Below, piece after piece: positions 42,459 through 51,666 of a stretch of 64,000 nt of DNA (the stretch's first letter is position 1; every line of letters begins with the position of its first letter). A program made the position numbers and the translations under genes. The notes under the pieces were generated by a model, which made no database searches, had not been told where the DNA came from, and was given only the letters and a program-made list of their open reading frames with translations. Source of the stretch: Brevinematales bacterium (GTDB taxonomy: Bacteria; Spirochaetota; Brevinematia; Brevinematales; GWF1-51-8); the NCBI GenBank assembly GCA_013177895.1, contig JABLXV010000017.1, positions 1-64,000 of the forward strand. The letters run 5' to 3'.

Positions 42459-42956
42459 TTATTTAATCTTTTTCAGGCTATCGACGATATCGGCCATAAT
42501 GGTTTCATATTCGTCATAACCGTCTTCCAGAACGTCGATGGTCACGATGGAGTACTTGTCGCCGGCCATAATGACGAATGTGGTGCATATCGCCGTGCCG
42601 TAGCTCTCGTCATCATAGGAATAATCGACATAGTAAATATCCATTCCGCCGACTGTATCGAACCCGGCTTCGCCGGCTTCATAGTCGTCGCCGATATCAT
42701 CGGTGATGTAGTCGAGTATCAGCTGCTTTCCGGCATCCTCATCCTCGGCATCGGCTGCATCGGGGAACTCTTCGATGAAGAACAGCGCCACATCGCCGGG
42801 GGAATAAGCGGAGAGCTTAGCGGTAGTATTTTCGACTTCCCAATCGGACGGAATATCAACCTGTAAATTACCCGATTTGAACTTATACGACTTCGCGAAC
42901 GCGCCGACTGCCGTGAAAACCAGCAAAGCCATCACACCCAAAAGAACTCTTTTCAT
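42459..42956 (-). CDS. Exported PsbP/DUF1795-like protein, single domain
   Basis: 165 residues, signal peptide (LLGVMALLVFTAVGAFA). One domain that could have been cut from the 1009-residue neighbour: LQVDIPSDWEVENTTAKLSA, YSPGDVALFFIEEF, DDIGDDYEAGEAGFDTVGGM, IYYVDYSYDDESYGTAICTT, TIDVLEDGYDEYETI, IVDSLKKIK. Very acidic. It has its own promoter (42989-43017) and terminator (42405-42436), RBS AAGGAG. Family by eye only. Confidence 0.75.
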   Translation of the reverse strand: MKRVLLGVMALLVFTAVGAFAKSYKFKSGNLQVDIPSDWEVENTTAKLSAYSPGDVALFFIEEFPDAADAEDEDAGKQLILDYITDDIGDDYEAGEAGFDTVGGMDIYYVDYSYDDESYGTAICTTFVIMAGDKYSIVTIDVLEDGYDEYETIMADIVDSLKKIK

Positions 42957-42988
42957 ATAGGTCTCCTTAAGTTAAATTACCTAACAAT

Positions 42989-43017
42989 AATCTATCACTC
43001 ATCCGCAAATACTTCAA
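42989..43017 (-). promoter_or_regulatory. Promoter of the single-domain exported gene
   Basis: Minus strand: TTGAAG (43012-43017), 17-base spacer, TAGATT (42989-42994), 33 bases before the ATG at 42956. Confidence 0.5.
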
Positions 43018-43032
43018 CTTTTTTGAAAATAT

Positions 43033-46000
43033 TTATTGAGCCCACGGATGCAGAATTCCATCGTACGGGACACGGATGACTTCGATCGATTCGTTGACCT
43101 TGTCCATGATCTCCTTATACTTTTTCATATCAGGTTGAAGGATATCCTCGACATAGATACTGATCCCGTTATCGGTATCGATCGCTATCGCGCGGCAAAC
43201 TGCCGTCAGGGTAGTATCAACCTTGTAATCAAAGTTAATGATCATCGCGTCTTTCCCGTTGAATTTGACCGCTTTCGCATCCTTCACCGTGAAGGAATAG
43301 AACCCGGCTCCGGTCAGGAAATCGGATAATGCTTTTTTACTATCGAGCGATTTGATATTCAGGTAATCGTCCTGATAGGTATATATCTTCAGTATGACCG
43401 CGCCGTCGCCGGAAGCGGAATAGAACTGGTAATCGTTCTGCGTCGAACCGTATGGCTGGTTCTCGGTGGAGAAGTTATCGGGCACCCATATTTTGAGTCT
43501 CGAGGTATTGACCATATAGAACTTGCCCTTCACTTTGCTGACGTCGGTTCCGCCATCGGTAACAGGAGCTGACTTCTCGTCATAGTACTGTACGCTTGCG
43601 AGAATTCCCTCGATAGCGTCCTTGTACGGGTCGGCTTCTTTACGGATTCCGTCGAAAATGACCATACTGATACCCTTACCGGTGTCGATCGCATGCACTG
43701 TGACATCGATCTCGCCGAACGAGGCGTCGGAGTAGGTCATAAAGAACTTCATCGCGTCCATTCCGCCGATTTTTTCCTTACCTTTATCCTGAAGCTGATA
43801 ATCCATGCTGGCGTAATAATGGTCCTTCAGCGACTTATCCACTTCCTTGAGGAGATCCGCGCTTTTCTTATAGTCCTTGAGCGACTTATCGTTCAGGGGA
43901 AGTACGTATAAGATGATCGAGGAATTCGGGGAGAAGGACGACAGATCGGACTCATAGGAAGACGTAGCCCAATCGGACGGAATAGTCATCTTCAGGTGCG
44001 ACTTCGAATGCTGGTATTCGCCCGGAGTGGTGTTGACCGTAACGTCGCCGCCTTCGGTATATTCCGAGTCGTTGAATTTAACGCTCGCGAGAATATCGGC
44101 GTTGATCTGATCGTACTCGCTTCCGCCTTCATCGAGGACATCGAAGATGATGGTAGAAATACCTTTTCCGGTATCGATAGCGTAGTACTGGCAGTGGATA
44201 TCGCCGTAGGACTCGTCGGAGTAGCTGAACGGCAGCGATATCGCGTCCATTCCGCCGACCGACGTTAATTCCATATCGCCGAATGTCAGCTCATAGCTGT
44301 ATGCGTCTTTCGCGAAACTCTTGAATTCGTCGAGAAAATCCTCTTCGGACGCATAATCGTCGAACGACTTCTTATTCATCGGTTCGACATAAAGCAGTAC
44401 CGTATCGTTGGGAGAGTATCCCGAAAGTTTATTCGGGGGGTTGTCTACTTCCCAGCTTGCGGGAATCTGTAGTTCGATGCAGGAATTGCCCGCGATATAG
44501 GTCTTATTGCCCGTTTCATCGCCGGTAAGATTCTCGCCGCCGTCCAAGGGACCGGAGTCGTTGAATTTGACGCTTGCGAGAATAGCGGCGTTGATCTGTT
44601 CATAATCGCTGCCGCCCTCATCGAGCACATCGAAAATAACAGTCGATATGCCTTTCCCGGTATCGATACCGTAGTATTCGCAGGAAATATCGCCGTAGGA
44701 ATCGTCATGGTAGGTAAACGGCACCGACACGGCGGGCATTCCGCCGACAGTCGTTTCCTTGAGCTTACCGAATGTCAATTCATAGCTATACTCGCCCTTC
44801 GCGAACTTTTCCATATCCTTCTTCAGCTCATCCTTCGACTGATAATCGTTGAACGCTTTATCGTTCATTCTTTCGACATAAAGGAGTACCGTATCGTTGG
44901 GGGAATAACCGGAAAGTTTCCCGGAATAATTATCCACCGGCCAATCGGTAGGTATATTCAGTTCGAGGTAAGTACCCTTCACGATATGATTCTGGGTGTC
45001 CGTCAGGGCGACAGTTTGACCGCCGTCGCCTGCATTGGCGAGACTGGCGAGCATCTTTTCCGCGACCGGTAAGTACTCGTCGAGCCCTTCCTCGAGAATA
45101 TCGTAGGTAAATACGGCGATACCCTTACCGGTTTCCAGCGCGATAGTCATTGAAACCGCTTTCCCGTAACTACCGTCGATATAGTCATATTCGATCTTGT
45201 ACGCCTTCATCCCGTTAATTTCGGTCTCGCCCTTAGTTTTAACATCGAAATCGTCGCCGATATCGTCCGCGATATAGTCATGCACCGTATCGTAGGCTTT
45301 CTTGCTGAAATCGCTCCACGATTTATCGGAAAGTTTTTCGACTATAATCAGAGCCACATCGCCGTCGGAATAGGAATCGAGACGGTTGACGTCGTTCAGG
45401 GTATCCCATGCCGTGGGGATCCACACCTTCAGGCCCGATTTCTCATGGGTGACCATTTTCCCCTCGAGATCGGGGGTCACCGATTCCGCGGAATATTTAA
45501 CGCTTGCGAGAATTTTATCGATAAGCGCCTTGTAATCTTCCTTTCCGTCCGTAAGCATATCGACAGTCAGCATGGCCATGCCTTTCTCAGTCTCGACCAC
45601 GATCAGCATGACTTCGGCTTTCCCGTACTCGCCGTCCACATAGGAGAATGTCCAATAATTCGCCTTAAACTCTCCCACAGTAATCGCGCTGTAGTTCCCG
45701 AGTTCGAGATCGTCTCCGCCATATTCCGTATCGATATAATCTTTCAGCGAGGTTTTAAGGTCTTTCCCCTCGCTGAGTTCGAACGGATCGACATAAAACA
45801 GAACGATATCCCCGGGAGAGTAAGCGCTTAGGGTGTTTTTCTGCGCGGTCACCTGCCAGTCGCCGGGGAAAGAAATCTCGATATGCGCCCCGGAAACCGT
45901 ATATTTGGTCATCGATTCCGCGCTGTCTGTTTGTGCCATCGGGATACATGAAAATCCGCGCATATCGTATGCGAATTCTTTCGAGACCGTACGTACCCTT

Positions 46001-46062
46001 TCGGCAAAACCGCCGTTCAAAGCGCATAAGACTGTTACTAATGCTGTTAAAAATATCTTCAT
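43033..46062 (-). CDS. Exported protein of six tandem PsbP/DUF1795-like domains
   Basis: 1009 residues. Signal peptide, then six repeats of about 155 residues, each with (L/I)xxxIPxxW, YSPxDxxLxYV, a D/E-rich helix, GGM..., Y.D.SYG, DTGKGIS..IFDVLDEG and ILASVKF. Repeats 3 and 4 are the closest pair (both have SYELTFG and ILASVKFNDS); repeat 6 is the most changed. Strongly acidic. Single-domain relatives lie on both sides (41283-42956, 46107-46667). The ATG at 46062 follows GGGAGGT; a GTG one codon earlier is too close to it. Function unknown; a ligand- or cofactor-binding scaffold is only a guess. Confidence 0.8.
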   Translation of the reverse strand: MKIFLTALVTVLCALNGGFAERVRTVSKEFAYDMRGFSCIPMAQTDSAESMTKYTVSGAHIEISFPGDWQVTAQKNTLSAYSPGDIVLFYVDPFELSEGKDLKTSLKDYIDTEYGGDDLELGNYSAITVGEFKANYWTFSYVDGEYGKAEVMLIVVETEKGMAMLTVDMLTDGKEDYKALIDKILASVKYSAESVTPDLEGKMVTHEKSGLKVWIPTAWDTLNDVNRLDSYSDGDVALIIVEKLSDKSWSDFSKKAYDTVHDYIADDIGDDFDVKTKGETEINGMKAYKIEYDYIDGSYGKAVSMTIALETGKGIAVFTYDILEEGLDEYLPVAEKMLASLANAGDGGQTVALTDTQNHIVKGTYLELNIPTDWPVDNYSGKLSGYSPNDTVLLYVERMNDKAFNDYQSKDELKKDMEKFAKGEYSYELTFGKLKETTVGGMPAVSVPFTYHDDSYGDISCEYYGIDTGKGISTVIFDVLDEGGSDYEQINAAILASVKFNDSGPLDGGENLTGDETGNKTYIAGNSCIELQIPASWEVDNPPNKLSGYSPNDTVLLYVEPMNKKSFDDYASEEDFLDEFKSFAKDAYSYELTFGDMELTSVGGMDAISLPFSYSDESYGDIHCQYYAIDTGKGISTIIFDVLDEGGSEYDQINADILASVKFNDSEYTEGGDVTVNTTPGEYQHSKSHLKMTIPSDWATSSYESDLSSFSPNSSIILYVLPLNDKSLKDYKKSADLLKEVDKSLKDHYYASMDYQLQDKGKEKIGGMDAMKFFMTYSDASFGEIDVTVHAIDTGKGISMVIFDGIRKEADPYKDAIEGILASVQYYDEKSAPVTDGGTDVSKVKGKFYMVNTSRLKIWVPDNFSTENQPYGSTQNDYQFYSASGDGAVILKIYTYQDDYLNIKSLDSKKALSDFLTGAGFYSFTVKDAKAVKFNGKDAMIINFDYKVDTTLTAVCRAIAIDTDNGISIYVEDILQPDMKKYKEIMDKVNESIEVIRVPYDGILHPWAQ

Positions 46063-46106
46063 CACAACCTCCCGGGTTATGAAATAATATGCTTCAACTG
46101 AAAAAA

Positions 46107-46667
46107 TTACTTAACCGCTACGGTCGCCTTGATATCGCTGAGAGCTTTCTGATAATCTTTGAGCCCGTCTTCGAGTACGTCGAAGGTCAGCATGGTGATA
46201 CCCTTACCGGTTTCGACCGCGTAGGTATAACATACGGCCTTACCGTAGTCGGCGTCTTCATAGGAATAATTGAAATAATAGGCGTTGATACCGTTTATCT
46301 TCTCTTCGCCTTTTTTGCTTACCTTATAATCGGGACCCAAATCATTCTTCAGGTACTCATTCATCTTGCTCTCCGCTTTAGCCATAAAGTCTTTCCATGA
46401 TTCGGAGGAGAGTTCCTGTACCTGGAGAAGAACTATGTCGCCGGGGCTGTAAACACGAAGCATGTTCTCTTCTTCGCTGACTTCCCAATCGGAGGGAACG
46501 CTAAACAAGATACCCGCATAGGACAGATCTCCGCTTTTAACGGCGGCGGCATTCCCGGTCTTCCCGTCGACGGGAGCCGTGCCTTTACCGTCGGCCTTGT
46601 CCTTCCCGCCGCACCCCAAAGTAACCAACCCAACTAATACTAATGCCGCAATAACGTGTCTTTTCAT
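46107..46667 (-). CDS. PsbP/DUF1795-like lipoprotein, first gene of the cluster
   Basis: 186 residues. Lipobox VTLGC, a Lys/Asp/Gly-rich linker (KDKADGKGTAPVDGKTG), then one domain: GILFSVPSDWEVSEEENML, YSPGDIVLLQVQEL, YLKNDLGPDYKVSKKGEEKI, YYFNYSYEDADYGKAVCYTY, TGKGITMLTFDVLEDGLKDY. Domain sequence is near to repeats 1 and 2 of the large protein downstream (41 bases on). It has a strong promoter at 46696-46723 and RBS AAGGAG, and probably leads the transcript for the 1009-residue gene. Confidence 0.78.
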   Translation of the reverse strand: MKRHVIAALVLVGLVTLGCGGKDKADGKGTAPVDGKTGNAAAVKSGDLSYAGILFSVPSDWEVSEEENMLRVYSPGDIVLLQVQELSSESWKDFMAKAESKMNEYLKNDLGPDYKVSKKGEEKINGINAYYFNYSYEDADYGKAVCYTYAVETGKGITMLTFDVLEDGLKDYQKALSDIKATVAVK

Positions 46668-46695
46668 AAAAAACTCCTTAAAATATTCTTCGCAT

Positions 46696-46723
46696 ATTAT
46701 AGAGGAAATTTAAAAAATTTCAA
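46696..46723 (-). promoter_or_regulatory. Promoter of the PsbP-like cluster
   Basis: Minus strand: TTGAAA (46718-46723), 16-base spacer, TATAAT (46696-46701), about 28 bases before the ATG at 46667. Confidence 0.7.
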
Positions 46724-46767
46724 GATAATTCACAGAGATATTTACGGGGTTTTAGGAGGGAAGTAAC

Positions 46768-46998
46768 ATGGATATGCAGAAATTAACCGAATTATTGAAC
46801 GATTTGCCGGAATGGATCGACCTGCCGAAGACTGAAAAATACATCGACCTCTTCATCAAGGACACATCGCCTATGGATGTTTTTATATCGCGGGACGATA
46901 TGAAAAAAGTACTTCTAAAGGATAAAGTGCTGGCTACCCACTTTGTGACAAATTATGTGATGAAGGATAATGACCTCAGGGAGTTGGGACATTCGTGA
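46768..46998 (+). CDS. Small cytosolic protein, unknown function
   Basis: 76 residues, no signal or membrane segment: LTELLNDLPEWIDLPKTEKY, then DMKKVLLKDKVLATHF. RBS AGGAGGG about seven bases before the ATG supports it as a real gene. The last 23 bases overlap the end of the convergent 766-residue gene. No family recognised. Confidence 0.65.
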   Translation: MDMQKLTELLNDLPEWIDLPKTEKYIDLFIKDTSPMDVFISRDDMKKVLLKDKVLATHFVTNYVMKDNDLRELGHS

Positions 46999-49276
46999 TA
47001 GTAATCTGCACACCCTTGCCGGCCATAGCCCCCTTTATCATCGCGATATTGCTTCCGATAGACGGGAGCAGCTCCTTCTTGGGGGCGATATGCCACGCGA
47101 GTTCGTAGCACTCCTTCGCGGGGACGAGACGGTTGTCCAGATAGCAGGCATACCCCTCGGCGAGCAACCCGTTATACAGCAGGATTTGGTAGTTCAGGCG
47201 GAGGAAGCCGGCCGCGTCCTTTTTCAATTGGGTGAAAATCTCCATCGGGCCGAACATCGCCTCGTATTCGAACGCCTCCCGCAGGCAGAGGATATCCTTC
47301 TTAACAGCGGGGATTTCTGTGTCCGTCAGGGTTTTGTTGATTCTCGCGACAGCGGAAATATACTCGTACTGCGTGATTTTAGCCTTGTTCTTCGCGTATA
47401 AGTCGTTCAGTCGCTGGAATATTTCAGGCTGGATATTTGCCGATAACGACATATATCCGGTGATACGCACGATCGCGCCGAGGAATAACCCGTTCTTCTC
47501 GAACTCGACGCTTTTCTGGAGAATTTTATCCGCTATCGCTTCTGTCTTTCCCTTTTTCAGCTCCGCGACGGACTGCGAGAAGAAGGAATAATCCTTATCG
47601 ATATAATAAACCATGAAGCAGGTGAGGGCGTAGTTTTCATAGTCGAAGTTGCTGAAGTAGACCGAGGAGATATTCCGCAGGTATTTCGACGTATCCCTCA
47701 GGAATTCGAGGGTTTTCAGGTAATGCTGCGGGAGGTGGCTGCTTTTTTCAAAGGAATAGAATTTTAATATATCGCCGTAGTATGACTGCGGGAGATTGGT
47801 GATTCCGAGGTCGTCCGTATAATAACTCCATGTTACCGCGTCGAGCGAACTCTGCGCGTACTCCTTCCACCCCGGCGCGTCGGAAAATTCCTGCGCGGAT
47901 AACGCGATCATACCGCTAAGGAGGAGTACGATGATCGCGGGGAGTTTCTTTCCGCCGCCGCCCTTCGGCTTCTTCGCGCCTTTATCAGCGTTCGGCTTGA
48001 TCGGTGGATTTTTCACCGCCTTGGGCTTCGGCTGAGCCTTTTTTACCGGTTTCGGCGCCGGTTTTACGGGAATAGATGTCTTAGGGGCGTGCCTGACCGT
48101 CGACGGTTTCTTTTCCGCCTCGGCGGGTTTCCTCGGAGCCGGTTTCTTTTTCGCTGGCGCGGACTTTTTCGGCGCGGGTTTCGTCCCGGCGTCCGTTTCC
48201 ATAACATCGTAATCGTTCTCCAAATTCCACCGCGCCATCCTCCGCGCAAGCTCGCGGCGGCGTTTTTCACGGAGGTACAACCCTATCAGCACGACGAGTA
48301 TGATTAATAATAGAATAAGGAGCCACCACCACGGGAAACCCGTCCCGCCGTCTGCGCCCGTACCGGATGTGCCCGCCGTCTGCGCGTTCGTGTTCGTCCC
48401 GATACCCTGCATTATATTCGTGATCAGGTTGCTGTATTTCGACAGGATACTGACTGTGTTGGTGTTCGTCGGTTCGGGCTGGCCGGGTATGATGATATGG
48501 ATATTGGTATACAGCGGCAGGAGCGGTAGTTCGCCGATCGGCTCGAGCATGAGAAATTTATTCTGGATGGACGGTTCTTTGGTGACCACGAGGCGGATGA
48601 TGGGCTGGGAACGCACGTCCTCCGCCGTTCTGGGATAGACGATGACGAGGAACGAGTCGGCGGGCTGGTTTTTCGATACGGTCACGCTCGTGCCGCTCAC
48701 GGTGAACGATTTGAATATGTTTCCCTGCGTGAAGTATTTTTCCAGCCGCGCGATAGGTATTTTATTCTCGTTGAGGTAGTGGATCATATTGAGGAGCGGG
48801 AGGTTCTCGCTTTTTACGAGCACGACGAGCGCGTTGGTCAGGAGGCCGCTCTCCCATGAGACCGTCATACTCCCGGCGGTCTCGTTCACCGCGCTGGGTA
48901 CGAACCCGTTCTCCAGCTCGAATACGGTACGGATGCACTCGGTGAGGTAGAATTGCAGTTTATCGCTGAATCCCACCCTGAGCGCGTTGGAGAACGTCTC
49001 GATAGTTTTCAGGTAGAGCTTTTTATTATAGAGTTCCTTGCCCTGGAGGTAGACCATCTGGAACTCGGTGTACTTATCGTACATTTTTTCCAGGAGTTCG
49101 GGCGCGCGCAGGTCGAGAGGGTAGTTGTCCATATACTCTTTCAGTATCTCGACCGCTTTGACGTAATGTTTTTTATTATACCATTCGAGAGCCTGATCGT
49201 ATCCGGCGGGATCGGCTTGGCTGTAGGAGAGTCCCGCGATGAAGATCAGCAGGGGTAGTACGTAACGGATTTTCAT
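46976..49276 (-). CDS. Membrane-spanning TPR fusion protein with a Lys/Pro/Ala linker
   Basis: 766 residues: signal peptide (1-19); TPR-like repeats (about 25-120, ALEWYNKKHYVKAVEILKEY and LYNKKLYLKTIETFSNAL); a strand-rich part; a T/N-rich stretch (265-300); a transmembrane helix (316-335) with a basic border KRRRELARR; a linker of Lys, Pro and Ala (about 360-443); a second hydrophobic segment (446-461, PAIIVLLLSGMIALSAQ) that looks like a signal peptide; then a second helical-repeat domain (about 465-766). It looks like two exported proteins fused. Overlaps the PorV-like gene by four bases. It may tie the inner membrane to the surface system encoded upstream. Confidence 0.75.
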   Translation of the reverse strand: MKIRYVLPLLIFIAGLSYSQADPAGYDQALEWYNKKHYVKAVEILKEYMDNYPLDLRAPELLEKMYDKYTEFQMVYLQGKELYNKKLYLKTIETFSNALRVGFSDKLQFYLTECIRTVFELENGFVPSAVNETAGSMTVSWESGLLTNALVVLVKSENLPLLNMIHYLNENKIPIARLEKYFTQGNIFKSFTVSGTSVTVSKNQPADSFLVIVYPRTAEDVRSQPIIRLVVTKEPSIQNKFLMLEPIGELPLLPLYTNIHIIIPGQPEPTNTNTVSILSKYSNLITNIMQGIGTNTNAQTAGTSGTGADGGTGFPWWWLLILLLIILVVLIGLYLREKRRRELARRMARWNLENDYDVMETDAGTKPAPKKSAPAKKKPAPRKPAEAEKKPSTVRHAPKTSIPVKPAPKPVKKAQPKPKAVKNPPIKPNADKGAKKPKGGGGKKLPAIIVLLLSGMIALSAQEFSDAPGWKEYAQSSLDAVTWSYYTDDLGITNLPQSYYGDILKFYSFEKSSHLPQHYLKTLEFLRDTSKYLRNISSVYFSNFDYENYALTCFMVYYIDKDYSFFSQSVAELKKGKTEAIADKILQKSVEFEKNGLFLGAIVRITGYMSLSANIQPEIFQRLNDLYAKNKAKITQYEYISAVARINKTLTDTEIPAVKKDILCLREAFEYEAMFGPMEIFTQLKKDAAGFLRLNYQILLYNGLLAEGYACYLDNRLVPAKECYELAWHIAPKKELLPSIGSNIAMIKGAMAGKGVQITITNVPTP

Positions 49277-50424
49277 TGGGACGCCCCTTTATCGCTCTCG
49301 ACCATCTGGTTGAGTTTCATCAGTTTTTCCAGATCGTCGAGCTTTTTCTTTACCAGTTTATTTTCGGGATCAATGGCGAGCGCCTTGAGCCATTTCTCCT
49401 TCGCAAGCTCGTAGTCGCCGTGGAGATAATGATAAATGCCCTGCTGGTAATACTGCGATACCTGGTCGACGAATACGGGAAAATCGACGTACAGCGAGAA
49501 GTTATGATTATTCCCCAGCGCGCCGAGGTACGAGAATGCGTAATCCAGCCGGAGGTCGTTGAAGTACTCGGGATAGCGCAGGCCGAGGCCGAACGCGAGG
49601 TTGCCGGTATCCCGTCCGAGGTTGAACCCGGTACGCAGGATCAGGACATTGAACAGGGTATACTCGATACCCATTTTATACAGGAACGGCCGCCCGTATT
49701 CGAGCGCGACGTCGAGCGACAGGTATAAATCCTTAGCGAGCCCCGCCGAGATACCGAGCGTGCCCTTGAGGGGCGCGGTCGTATCGCCGGTGAACCCGAT
49801 ATTTTGGAGGGCGAACCCCGCGTTGATGGGCATCCTGAACAGGTCGCTGTCGTACTTGAAGCCCAGACGCTGGAGGGTGAACGTGTAATTGATGCCGAGG
49901 TCGAGGGTGAGTCCCCATGTCCCGAAGTCGGCAAGCCCTCTGCCGATCACTCCCGCGCCGATACCCACCGAGAACCCGGTCAGGAAGTCGAACAATAACC
50001 CGCCGTCCATCGAGACCGCGGCCTTCCAGCAGATGTCGTGGGGCTGGTACTCCGACAGCAGCATCCCGTAGGAGTCGTAATGGCTGAATCCGCCGTAGTC
50101 CACATAGTACAGGCTCGTACCGACCACGAAGTCGTATATTTTCAACGCGCCGGAGAGGTAGCACGCGTAGGCGTTATCGATCCATGACTGGTACATGAAC
50201 GACAGCGCGAAGTTTTCGATCGTGTTCATCGCGGCGGGATTGTACTCGATCGCGGTGCTGTCGCCGATGATCGACGTATAGCTGTCGCCGAGGCCGATCG
50301 CGCGGGCGCTCTTCGGAATCTTGAGGAAGTCCGATTCCGAGGTCAGCGGATATATTATGGAAATAAAGACAAACATCAGGCAGATGATCCATCCGGCAGC
50401 GCGCGAACCGATATTCCGGCTCAA
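49273..50424 (-). CDS. PorV/UPF0164-like outer-membrane protein with a TPR tail
   Basis: 383 residues. Signal segment, then the family opening FLKIPKSARAIGLGDSYTS and EYNPAAMNTIENFALSFMY, followed by a barrel of alternating strands (LSLDVALEYGRPFLYKMGIEY, NLAFGLGLRYPEYF), and a C-terminal TPR (QGIYHYLHGDYELAKEKWL). UPF0164 proteins are FadL-like barrels known in treponemes; PorV proteins of Bacteroidota belong to the same large group and serve type IX secretion. Start is TTG 50424 with AGGAG six bases before. Overlaps the TPR fusion gene downstream. Confidence 0.85.
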   Translation of the reverse strand: MSRNIGSRAAGWIICLMFVFISIIYPLTSESDFLKIPKSARAIGLGDSYTSIIGDSTAIEYNPAAMNTIENFALSFMYQSWIDNAYACYLSGALKIYDFVVGTSLYYVDYGGFSHYDSYGMLLSEYQPHDICWKAAVSMDGGLLFDFLTGFSVGIGAGVIGRGLADFGTWGLTLDLGINYTFTLQRLGFKYDSDLFRMPINAGFALQNIGFTGDTTAPLKGTLGISAGLAKDLYLSLDVALEYGRPFLYKMGIEYTLFNVLILRTGFNLGRDTGNLAFGLGLRYPEYFNDLRLDYAFSYLGALGNNHNFSLYVDFPVFVDQVSQYYQQGIYHYLHGDYELAKEKWLKALAIDPENKLVKKKLDDLEKLMKLNQMVESDKGASQ

Positions 50425-50433
50425 ACCGTTCTC

Positions 50434-51666
50434 CTATTTCACCATTATTTTCCGTACTTCTTTCAAATTCTCGACATCGACGACTATGAAGTAGATGCCG
50501 GTCTGCGCCGGTATCCCCTGATCGTCCGTGCCGTCCCACCCGTACACCGTATTACCGATCTCGCCCTCGTAGACGTGCCGGACGATATCGCCCGCTATCG
50601 AATACACGGTGATCTTGCCCGGTTTGCCGAGCGTCTTTTCGGGGAGCTTGATATATGCCGAACCCGGCGGGATAATATTATTCATCACAATCGTCTCGTA
50701 ACCCTGTCCGTAAATACCCTTGAGCAGGTAGGTATAATTTGTAATATAGTTCAGCCCGTCGATCTCGAGGAAGAACGCCGTATAGTTGCCGGACTTGACC
50801 GCGTCCTCGGGGATTTTCGCCTTATAGAGGTTGGGCGACACCTCGATCATCGGTACGCCCGCGTCGGCGGGATTCCCCCCCGCGCCGTCCGGCAGACTGT
50901 CGACCGCGTACCAGAGATTCACAGTGGCCGCGCGTACCGGCGTATTCCGCAGTACGGCGTAGATAAAGTTGTCTATCTTGCGGAGGTACTGCGTCGCGTT
51001 AAAAATATGGATCGTGTCGATCGCGTCGCTCGCGTAGAGGTCGACGATCTGATTCGGCGGGATAACCCGCACGGTGAACGACGTCCCTGCGTGGGTTTCG
51101 CCGCCGTAGGATACCCCGTTATATCCGGTGTATGTCCCCGCGATATGATTCGAATTGCTGAGAGTCGTCCCGCCGATAGTAAAGTACCCCATCGTGTTGG
51201 TCGGCGCGTCGGCGGGGATATCCACTACCAGCACCGCGTGGAATATCGCGCCCACCCCGAACAGCGCGAACGGGATGGCGTAATTCGTCCCGACGTCGGC
51301 GGATGCCACCTCGAAGTGGTAATTCCACGGCGAGCCGGTATACCCGGGGGAGTTCGAGAACGACGAGACGAACAAAGCCGCGTCGTTATCCGCGTCGTTG
51401 CCGAGGTTGGTCATATAGAGGTCGATACGCGCCGAGTAGTTCGGGTAGCCGTTATACGCGGCGAGCGAATAAATCCCGTCTATCCCGTAGATACTCCCCA
51501 TCGTCAGCGAGGTGTCCATGATATAATTCGTGAAGGACGTGCCCCAGTAAAAAAAGTGGAGCTGCGAGTAATTGGTGAGCACCGTACCGGAAAGGGTTCC
51601 GGCGGCTCCGAAGGACAGCGTGCAGGTGCAGAAAACAAGCAGAAAGGTTGCCGCGAGCCTATTCAT
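50434..51666 (-). CDS. Exported protein with a C-terminal FlgD-like Ig domain
   Basis: 410 residues. Signal peptide, beta-rich T/N-rich body (TNYIMDTSLT, PTNTMGYFTIGGTTLS), a central RVIPPNQIVDLYASD segment, and at the end a FlgD-Ig domain: ITVYSIAGDIVRHVYEGEIG, WDGTDDQGIPAQTGIYF, EVRKIMVK. Such endings are found on secreted proteins of type IX-like systems, where they act as sorting signals, and on FlgD. It precedes the PorV-like gene by nine bases and overlaps the F5/8C gene upstream by eight. Confidence 0.78.
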   Translation of the reverse strand: MNRLAATFLLVFCTCTLSFGAAGTLSGTVLTNYSQLHFFYWGTSFTNYIMDTSLTMGSIYGIDGIYSLAAYNGYPNYSARIDLYMTNLGNDADNDAALFVSSFSNSPGYTGSPWNYHFEVASADVGTNYAIPFALFGVGAIFHAVLVVDIPADAPTNTMGYFTIGGTTLSNSNHIAGTYTGYNGVSYGGETHAGTSFTVRVIPPNQIVDLYASDAIDTIHIFNATQYLRKIDNFIYAVLRNTPVRAATVNLWYAVDSLPDGAGGNPADAGVPMIEVSPNLYKAKIPEDAVKSGNYTAFFLEIDGLNYITNYTYLLKGIYGQGYETIVMNNIIPPGSAYIKLPEKTLGKPGKITVYSIAGDIVRHVYEGEIGNTVYGWDGTDDQGIPAQTGIYFIVVDVENLKEVRKIMVK

